Of a DNA stretch of 11,698 nucleotides, positions 6,176 through 11,698 are shown piece by piece; positions within the stretch are counted from its first letter, which is position 1; every line of letters starts with the position of its first letter. This DNA is from Bacteroidales bacterium (lineage in GTDB: Bacteria; Bacteroidota; Bacteroidia; Bacteroidales; UBA932), in NCBI GenBank assembly GCA_016295455.1, contig JAEDLE010000050.1, positions 1-11,698 of the forward strand. The letters run 5' to 3'. Both the position numbers and the translations under genes were made by a program. Below the pieces are notes generated by a model that was given only the letters and a program-made list of their open reading frames with translations, was not told where the DNA came from and did not search any database.

Positions 6176-8547
6176 ATGCCCGGAGTGTGGACAAGTTCAT
6201 CTCCGACCAGCTGTCGGTATGGCCAGGGGCGTCGGCAAGTTACAGGAGACTCAAGGATGTGGAACTGAGGGATCTGGAGCTCGGCGGCCTGAAGGTGAGG
6301 CTGCAGCACAACCCTGCCCGCATCCGCTCCACGGCGGCGAGGACAGACGCTGCTTCAGTAAGCGCGCGTCCCTGCTTCCTCTGCGCGTCAAACCGTCCCG
6401 AAGAGCAGATGGCGATGCGCTTCGAGGGCAGGAAAGGCAGGCTCTACCACATCCTGCTGAACCCCTATCCCATATTCCCCTCACATCTGGTCATCGCCTC
6501 CGGACAGCACGAGCCCCAGAGCATACGCCGCCGTCTGGTGGATATGATGGACCTCGCCCACCATTACCCTGACTTCAGCATATTCTACAACGGCCCCCGC
6601 TGCGGAGCCTCCGCACCCGACCATATGCATTTCCAGGCCTGTCCGAGGCGCTCGATGCCCCTCGAATGCGAGGCTGACAGGCTGCTGGATGCCGTCGCTC
6701 ACGGAAGCGGGTCCTACGTCCCGAGAGGTGAGGAAAGCGCTGAAGTCCCTCAGGGCATCAGGGACAGACTGGAATATGTCTGTTCGGTACAGGAAGCCCA
6801 GCTCTTCCATTATCTGAAATATGCCGGCGGGGTGTTCTTCCTAAGGGCAAGGACCTCCAAGTCAATGGCCAAACTCTTCTACAGGCTGCTGGACTGCGCC
6901 TCCTGCCCACCGGGTGAGGACGAGCCCATGTTCAATCTCATATGCTGGTACAGTCCTACCGGGGACGCTTGCACCAGACCTGCGGGCAACACCCACGGGA
7001 CCGCGCCTTTCGAATACAGGGCGGTCGTGATGTTCCGTCAGGCCCACAGGCCCCGCCGCTTCTTCGCCCAGGGGGCCGGCCACATCGGCATAAGCCCGGG
7101 CTGCGCGGATATGGCAGGCCTCTTCATAGTGCCGGATCCGGACGATTTTCATAAGCTGGATGCCTTGATTCTCAGGGAGATAGTCGATGAGGTCGCCCTC
7201 TCGCGGGAGGCTGAGAGGGAACTGCTGCGCAAACTTACCCGTACCCAGCCCCTGCTGCAGGTTGGCATAATGTCCGGCAGCGAAATCTGCTTCGAGATAA
7301 TTTCGGACGGGGCTGGCATGCAGAGAGTCAGCTACAGGGAGGGCAAGGTGGATTACTGCGGAGCCCTCTATGACGAACTCCGCTTCGACGCCAGCACCAT
7401 GAGCACAATGTTCGCCGAGCCGAGTTTCATACTCTACGGGGTGACCATAGGCATAGATTTCCATTGGGAACAGAAGCAGGTCCAGAAATTCGCCGGCTCG
7501 CTGCATTTTGTGGCGAGAGAGGGAAAGGTTCTGGCAATCAATGAAATAGGTGTGGAGGACTATCTGCTCAGTGTGATATCTTCCGAAATGAAGGCGAGCG
7601 CCTCCCTTGAATTCCTCAAGGCTCACGCCGTGATATCCCGTTCCTGGGTGATGTCCAGGATACTCGGCCGCCGCAAGAAAGGCGTCCAAGTTCCGCAACT
7701 GTCGGAATGCAGCCTGCCTGCCCTGGTGACCGAACTCGAATCCAGGAGAACTCCTCAGGAACAGTCCGGTACGGAAGGGGACACGGTTGTGGTCGAAAGA
7801 TGGTTCGACCACGAAGACCACCGTGACTTCGACGTCTGTGCCGACGACCACTGCCAGCGCTATCAGGGCCTGGGAATGGCGGTCGGTGAAAACGTCAGGA
7901 AAGCGGTCGATGCCACCTGGGGACAACTGCTGCGCTACGGTTCAGACATATGCGATGCCCGCTTCTCCAAGTGCTGTGGAGGCCGTACGGAACTCTTCTC
8001 GTCCTGCTGGGAAGATGAAGACAAACCTTATCTCCCTTCGCTTCCGGACACTCCGGGTCATCAGGAAGGCGGCAGGGTCTGGTGCGACTGTTCCGACGGG
8101 GCGGTTCTTTCCCAGGTGCTGAATGACTATGACCTCAAGGCAGGGGATTTCTACAGCTGGACCGAAAAACGCTCCCGCGACAGCCTCTCCGCCCTGATTG
8201 CGCGACGCAGCGGTACCGACATAGGCAAGTTGAAGGAAATCAAGGTGTTGCAGAGAGGCCCGTCAGGAAGGATAATCCGTATGGAGGCGGTCGGGAGCCT
8301 GAAGACCCTCAGGGTTGGCAAGGAACTGATGGTCAGGAGGGTGCTCTCCGAAAGCCACCTCCGCAGTTCGGCCTTCGACCTCAGGGTTGATGGCGATGAA
8401 TTCATGTTCAGCGGGCGGGGCTGGGGCCATGGGGTAGGGCTTTGCCAGATAGGCGCCGCGGTGATGGCCTCCGAAGGACACGGCTACAGGGAGATACTCT
8501 CCCACTATTACCCCGGCTCGGAAATTTCAGACAACTCAGACAGATGA
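6136..8547 (+). CDS. DUF4922 (GalT/Ap4A-phosphorylase-like) fused to SpoIID/LytB domain
   Basis: The product is 803 residues in one uninterrupted frame. Residues about 15-365 match DUF4922, a branch of the HIT/GalT superfamily: CFLC (80-83, possible metal ligands), LLNPYPIFPSH (107-117), FYNGPRCGASAPDH (150-163) and the nucleophile motif H163-M-H165-F-Q167, as in GDP-galactose and Ap4A phosphorylases. Residues about 372-795 are a SpoIID/LytB lytic transglycosylase domain that cleaves peptide-free peptidoglycan strands. It has YLLSVISSEM (476-485) with the catalytic Glu at 484, LKAHAVISRSW, the Cys/His cluster at C568/H572/C573, FSKCCGG (610-616) and GWGHGVGLCQ (762-771). All key residues of both domains are present. 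There is no signal peptide or membrane helix, although SpoIID normally acts outside the membrane. ATG 6136 overlaps the upstream gene by 40 nt; in-frame GTG 6172 would give a 4-nt GTGA overlap and still keep the domain. The 3' end overlaps the permease by ATGA. Confidence 0.85.
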   Translation: MGAGSENGNERTVNARSVDKFISDQLSVWPGASASYRRLKDVELRDLELGGLKVRLQHNPARIRSTAARTDAASVSARPCFLCASNRPEEQMAMRFEGRKGRLYHILLNPYPIFPSHLVIASGQHEPQSIRRRLVDMMDLAHHYPDFSIFYNGPRCGASAPDHMHFQACPRRSMPLECEADRLLDAVAHGSGSYVPRGEESAEVPQGIRDRLEYVCSVQEAQLFHYLKYAGGVFFLRARTSKSMAKLFYRLLDCASCPPGEDEPMFNLICWYSPTGDACTRPAGNTHGTAPFEYRAVVMFRQAHRPRRFFAQGAGHIGISPGCADMAGLFIVPDPDDFHKLDALILREIVDEVALSREAERELLRKLTRTQPLLQVGIMSGSEICFEIISDGAGMQRVSYREGKVDYCGALYDELRFDASTMSTMFAEPSFILYGVTIGIDFHWEQKQVQKFAGSLHFVAREGKVLAINEIGVEDYLLSVISSEMKASASLEFLKAHAVISRSWVMSRILGRRKKGVQVPQLSECSLPALVTELESRRTPQEQSGTEGDTVVVERWFDHEDHRDFDVCADDHCQRYQGLGMAVGENVRKAVDATWGQLLRYGSDICDARFSKCCGGRTELFSSCWEDEDKPYLPSLPDTPGHQEGGRVWCDCSDGAVLSQVLNDYDLKAGDFYSWTEKRSRDSLSALIARRSGTDIGKLKEIKVLQRGPSGRIIRMEAVGSLKTLRVGKELMVRRVLSESHLRSSAFDLRVDGDEFMFSGRGWGHGVGLCQIGAAVMASEGHGYREILSHYYPGSEISDNSDR

Positions 8548-9833
8548 CGACAAAACGAGAATCCCCCTGGTGGTGGATCCCTACGCTCTACTTCGCGGAA
8601 GGCCTGCCCTACTTCATAGTCAACAATATTTCCGTCCTGATGTTCAAGGATATGGGAATGTCGAACGGTGATCTTGCGCTCTACACCTCGCTGCTTTACC
8701 TGCCTTGGGTGATAAAGCCGCTGTGGAGCCCTTTCGTGGACATAATCAGGACCAAGAGATGGTGGATAATGGCCATGCAGACCTTACTTGCACTGGCTTT
8801 CGCCTTTACCGCCCTATCCCTGCCGCACAGGGTGGACGTGGCCGCGGGGGTTCCAGTTTCCGCCTTCGCCCTGACCCTGGTGCTCTTCTACATTGGTGCC
8901 CTGGCCTCAGCCACTCACGACATAGCCGCGGACGGTTACTATATGATAGCCCTCGACAGTCACAGGCAATCCGTGTTCGTAGGCATACGCAGTACCTTCT
9001 ACCGCATAGCCTCGGTCTTCGGGCAGGGCGTGCTGGTGATGATAGCCGGACTGCTCGAAAAACGCGGCGACATACCCATGGCCTGGACAATCACCCTGCT
9101 CATCTGCGCCGCCCTCATGGCCGCGGTCACCATATGGCATTCCTTCTTCCTGCCCAAGGCCGAACAGTCCACAGTCAGGGAAGGAGGCGCCGTCGGCATA
9201 TTCAAGGAATTGAAGGAGAGCATATTGTCGTTTTTCAAGAAGAAAAAGGTATGGTTCGCCCTGGCGTTCATGCTGCTCTACCGCCTTCCCGAGGCCTTCG
9301 CCGTGAAGATGCTCGTGCCCTTCCTCAGGGACGGCGCTGCCGCGGGAGGACTCGGACTGAAGACGGAGACCATAGGCTTTGTATATGGCACCGTGGGAGT
9401 GGTGGCTCTGACCCTGGGAGGCATACTCGGCGGCCTCTACGCCGGAAAGCGCGGCCTGAAAAAGGCTATGCTTCCGATGGCCCTCAGCCTCGCCCTGCCT
9501 TGCGCCGTCTATCTGTATATGGCCCTGGCGCACAGCTCGAACCTCTGGGTGATTTCCGCCTGCGTCGCCCTCGACCAGTTCGGCTACGGCTTCGGTTTTA
9601 CGGCGTATATGCTGTATATGATTTATTTCTCGGAAGGAAGGTACAAGACCTCGCACTATGCCCTCTGCACCGCTTTCATGGCCCTGAGCATGATGCTTCC
9701 GGGAATGGTGGCGGGTTATTTGCAGGAGGCCCTGGGCTATGCGGGCTTCTTCGTCATGGTGATGGTGTGCTGCCTTGCTACCGTGGGTGTGGCTTTCGCA
9801 GCCGATGTTGAACCTGAATTCGGAAAGAAGTGA
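8544..9833 (+). CDS. AmpG-like MFS permease
   Basis: The product is 429 residues and strongly hydrophobic, with about 12 membrane helices, in the inner membrane. LYFAEGLPYF (15-24), the loop THDIAADGYYM (124-134) and DQFGYGFGFTAYM (344-356) match AmpG-type permeases, which import muropeptides or amino sugars with protons. The Tannerella MurNAc transporter MurT is a studied Bacteroidota relative. A charged central loop near 205-236 (LKESILSFFKKKK) separates the two six-helix halves. ATG 8544 overlaps the previous stop as ATGA. An in-frame ATG at 8442 would add 34 Arg-rich residues translated from the SpoIID region and is rejected. It lies 1 nt before the NamZ-type gene, which supports uptake of that enzyme's products. 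The exact substrate is inferred. Confidence 0.88.
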   Translation: MTTKRESPWWWIPTLYFAEGLPYFIVNNISVLMFKDMGMSNGDLALYTSLLYLPWVIKPLWSPFVDIIRTKRWWIMAMQTLLALAFAFTALSLPHRVDVAAGVPVSAFALTLVLFYIGALASATHDIAADGYYMIALDSHRQSVFVGIRSTFYRIASVFGQGVLVMIAGLLEKRGDIPMAWTITLLICAALMAAVTIWHSFFLPKAEQSTVREGGAVGIFKELKESILSFFKKKKVWFALAFMLLYRLPEAFAVKMLVPFLRDGAAAGGLGLKTETIGFVYGTVGVVALTLGGILGGLYAGKRGLKKAMLPMALSLALPCAVYLYMALAHSSNLWVISACVALDQFGYGFGFTAYMLYMIYFSEGRYKTSHYALCTAFMALSMMLPGMVAGYLQEALGYAGFFVMVMVCCLATVGVAFAADVEPEFGKK

Positions 9834-9834
9834 T

Positions 9835-11091
9835 ATGGGAAAGAAACTGCTGAAAACCGGCATATTGCTGATATGTATACTTTTATCTCTGCCTCTGCCT
9901 GCCCGGGTCAAGCCCGGGATCGAGGTCCTGCGGGATATGGGTTTCTCGGTACTGAAGGGCAAGAGGGTCGGACTGGTGACCAATCCGAGCGGAGTTGACT
10001 GCCAGCTCCGCTCCACCATAGACATACTTTATGAAGCTCCCGAGGTAGAACTTGTAGCCCTCTTCGGCCCGGAACACGGGGTGAGGGGAGACGCCTATGC
10101 CGGGGACAAGGTCTCGGATTCACGCGACGCCCGCACCGGTCTGCCCGTACATTCGATATACGGCGCATACCGCGAGCCTTCCCAGCAGATGCTCGAGGGC
10201 ATAGACGTGATGGTATATGATATCCAGGATGTCGGCACAAGGTCATATACCTTCATCAGCACCTTGGGCCTGGTGATGAGGGCCTGTGCCAAGAAGGGCA
10301 TACCCGTGGTCGTGCTTGACCGTCCCAATCCTCTGGGAGGCAACAAGATAGAAGGCAACTTCGTGGAACCGGGCTACTTTTCCTTCGTCAGCCAGTACCC
10401 GGTGCCGTATGTATATGGCCTCACGGTCGGGGAATTCGCCCTTATGATAAACGGAGAGAGGATGAACAGGGGGCAGAAGGGTGACGCGGAGCATCTGGAC
10501 TGCGAACTGGAAGTCATTCCAATGGAGGGCTGGACCAGGGATATGCTCTATGTGGATACCGGTCTGCCGTGGGTGCTTCCCTCTCCGAACATCCCTTATC
10601 CGCAGTCGGCGGTGAACTATCCTTCTTCCGGCATATGCGGCGAGCTTTCGGGCTATCTCAACATCGGCATAGGCTACAACCTGCCTTTCGGCGCTTTCGC
10701 GGCGGAATGGATAGACGCTGACCTGCTGCTCGAGAAACTGCGGAGCTACAACATTCCGGGCACAGCCTTCCGCACCATACACTACAAACCTTTCTACGGC
10801 AGCAAGGCGAATGTGCTACTCCACGGGGTGCAGTTCCACTATACCGACTATGATGCCGCGCACATCACCCTGACCCAGTTCTACGTCATGCAGGCGGTGA
10901 ACGAACTCTATCCGCAGAGGAATCCGTTCAAGGGAAAGGACCGTATGGAAATGTTCGACAAAGTCTGTGGTACGAATTATGTTAGGGAAGAGTTTTCAAA
11001 GAGGCTGAAGGTCTCCGACATCATCGGCAAATGGACCGGAGATGAGGACCGTTTCCGTGAGACGGCAAAGAAATACTACCTTTATTATTGA
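9835..11091 (+). CDS. DUF1343 protein, NamZ-type exo-beta-N-acetylmuramidase
   Basis: The product is 418 residues. Residues 1-23 are a signal peptide (KKLLKTGILLICILLSLPLPA) with no lipobox, so it is periplasmic. The DUF1343 signature is clear: VGLVTNPSG (45-53), LFGPEHGVRG (76-85), YDIQDVGTRSYTF (128-140), LDRPNPLGG (161-169), LPSPNIP (248-254). Characterised family members (NamZ) remove terminal MurNAc from the non-reducing end of glycan strands; the Glu of FGPEHG (E80 here) lies in the conserved cleft. The segment GICGELSGYLNIGIGYNLPF (267-286) departs from the SEGRG-type motif I recall in classical NamZ, so substrate preference may differ. ATG 9835 starts the signal peptide, 1 nt after the permease stop. 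An earlier in-frame ATG at 9775 would lie inside the permease gene. Confidence 0.87.
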   Translation: MGKKLLKTGILLICILLSLPLPARVKPGIEVLRDMGFSVLKGKRVGLVTNPSGVDCQLRSTIDILYEAPEVELVALFGPEHGVRGDAYAGDKVSDSRDARTGLPVHSIYGAYREPSQQMLEGIDVMVYDIQDVGTRSYTFISTLGLVMRACAKKGIPVVVLDRPNPLGGNKIEGNFVEPGYFSFVSQYPVPYVYGLTVGEFALMINGERMNRGQKGDAEHLDCELEVIPMEGWTRDMLYVDTGLPWVLPSPNIPYPQSAVNYPSSGICGELSGYLNIGIGYNLPFGAFAAEWIDADLLLEKLRSYNIPGTAFRTIHYKPFYGSKANVLLHGVQFHYTDYDAAHITLTQFYVMQAVNELYPQRNPFKGKDRMEMFDKVCGTNYVREEFSKRLKVSDIIGKWTGDEDRFRETAKKYYLYY

Positions 11092-11115
11092 TAACCCTTC
11101 TAACATCTGAAAGAT

Positions 11116-11698
11116 ATGAAGAACTTGACAAGACAGCTTCTCGCCGCCGTAATGGTTGCAGCGAGCGTGACATTCTCAGGAAACACCCTGGCGCAGACCA
11201 GGAGAACAACGACCCAGACGGGCAATACTTCCACCACAAGCAGCAGCTCTTCTTCAAGCCGCAGCAGTCAGTCCGTTTCAAGGAGCACATCCGGACAGAA
11301 CAGGTCGACCGCTACCCAGAACAGGAGCACAACCACCCAGAACAGGTCAACCGCTACCCAGAACAGGAGTACTTCCAACAGGAACAGCGGCAATTCAGCT
11401 ACTGCTTCAAGGACCGTTGACACAAGGAACAGAACCATCAGCACCACCGGCAGTCAGAGCGGCAGCTCCAGCACCCAGGTGCGCCGTACTACAGGCACCC
11501 AGAACACCACCGGCAGCCAGAGCGGCAGCTCCAATACCCAGGTGCGCAGGACCACAGGTTCTCAGAATACCACCGGCAGTCAGAGCGGCAGCTCCAATAC
11601 CCAGGTGCGCAGGGCCACAGGCACTCAGAACACCACCGGCAGTCAGAGCGGCAGCTCCAATACCCAGGTGCGCAGGACCACAGGCACTCAGAACACCA
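11116..11698 (+). CDS. Secreted Ser/Thr/Gln/Asn-rich tandem-repeat protein, partial (open at right edge)
   Basis: The frame from ATG 11116 stays open for 194 codons to the window end. Residues 1-26 are a clear signal peptide (KNLTRQLLAAVMVAASVTF..., cut probably after NTLA). The rest is low-complexity: a Ser/Thr-rich lead-in, four 7-residue QNRST-type repeats (11296-11379), a short spacer, then four full 21-residue repeats and the start of a fifth (from 11443). The composition is Thr, Ser, Gln, Gly, Asn and Arg, basic and almost free of acidic and hydrophobic residues, so probably disordered. It is 24 nt after the NamZ-type gene and may be the last operon member; only a poor -7-like TATTATTG (11083-11090) is seen. 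An overlapping frame (11088-11420) is a shadow. I do not recognise a family. Confidence 0.75.
   Translation, partial: MKNLTRQLLAAVMVAASVTFSGNTLAQTRRTTTQTGNTSTTSSSSSSSRSSQSVSRSTSGQNRSTATQNRSTTTQNRSTATQNRSTSNRNSGNSATASRTVDTRNRTISTTGSQSGSSSTQVRRTTGTQNTTGSQSGSSNTQVRRTTGSQNTTGSQSGSSNTQVRRATGTQNTTGSQSGSSNTQVRRTTGTQNT
11296..11379 (+). repeat. Four 21-bp (7-residue) tandem repeats, consensus QNRSTAT
   Basis: Copies start at 11296, 11317, 11338 and 11359, each opening CAGAACAGG. Copies 1 and 3 (QNRSTAT) match at protein level, as copies 2 and 4 nearly do up to their last residues (QNRSTTT, QNRSTSN). This suggests an earlier duplication of a 42-bp pair. Confidence 0.9.
11443..11698 (+). repeat. 63-bp (21-residue) tandem repeat, four full copies plus a partial fifth
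   Basis: Units span 11443-11505, 11506-11568, 11569-11631 and 11632-11694, with a fifth beginning at 11695. The protein unit is TTGSQSGSSNTQVRR then TTGTQN. Units 3 and 4 differ at one base; unit 2 differs from unit 4 at 4 bases and unit 1 at 6. The array is in frame and continues past the window. Confidence 0.95.

Noticed and set aside
6862..7926. 354-residue antisense frame in the fusion gene
   Set aside because: Shadow of the DUF4922-SpoIID frame, where all catalytic motifs are on the plus strand.
8705..9811. 368-residue frame within the permease gene
   Set aside because: Arg/His/Pro-rich out-of-frame reading of a GC-rich membrane protein gene; the overlapping frame has clear MFS motifs.
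8907..10025. 372-residue antisense frame across the permease/NamZ junction
   Set aside because: Antisense shadow with no recognisable domain; spans two well-supported genes.
11088..11420. 110-residue frame overlapping the repeat protein
   Set aside because: The alternative frame at 11116 has a signal peptide, stays open through the in-frame 63-bp repeats and continues to the edge.
11296..11698. CRISPR-like array
   Set aside because: The repeats are contiguous, in frame with a secreted protein and lack unique spacers.

Overview
The window is a chromosomal stretch from a GC-rich member of the Bacteroidota, most likely order Bacteroidales. Three things point there. First, three well-spaced promoters match the Bacteroidota sigma-ABfr consensus (TTTG or TTG, about 19 nt, then TAnnTTTG). 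Second, ribosome binding sites are weak. Third, the gene content is typical of the group: an HU-CCDC81-type membrane protein, GH43, DUF4922, SpoIID/LytB and DUF1343. Ile ATA and Arg AGG codons are frequent despite the high GC content. I cannot place the genus.

Layout. Positions 1-1136 (minus strand, open at the left edge) encode an unlisted partial gene: two HU-like domains, a long Glu/Ala/Thr/Pro-rich linker, a His/Asn-rich stretch and a transmembrane helix. Divergent from it is a tRNA-Asn(GTT) gene with its own promoter and a strong intrinsic terminator (1241-1430). A gene-free stretch of about 500 bp follows. It holds degenerate direct and inverted repeats and then a promoter. Positions 2015-4129 encode a secreted GH43 glycosidase with a CBM6-like module, closed by a terminator-like hairpin.

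Positions 4201-11091 look like one operon from a single consensus promoter. Its genes are a Nudix hydrolase, a family 2 glycosyltransferase, an 803-residue fusion of a GalT/Ap4A-phosphorylase-like DUF4922 domain to a SpoIID lytic transglycosylase domain, an AmpG-like MFS permease, and a DUF1343 (NamZ-type) exo-muramidase. They are separated by +4 nt, a 40-nt (or 4-nt) overlap, a 4-nt overlap and +1 nt. A secreted Ser/Thr/Gln/Asn-rich repeat protein begins 24 nt further on and runs off the right edge.

The operon reads best as peptidoglycan turnover and salvage. The NamZ-type enzyme would release MurNAc from glycan ends in the periplasm, and the AmpG-like permease would import the products. The fusion protein, which has no visible signal peptide, would join a nucleotide/sugar-phosphate chemistry domain to a glycan-cleaving domain. 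That pairing and its likely cytoplasmic location are the most unusual features here. Family assignments rest on motifs recognised by eye. The pathway is inference.
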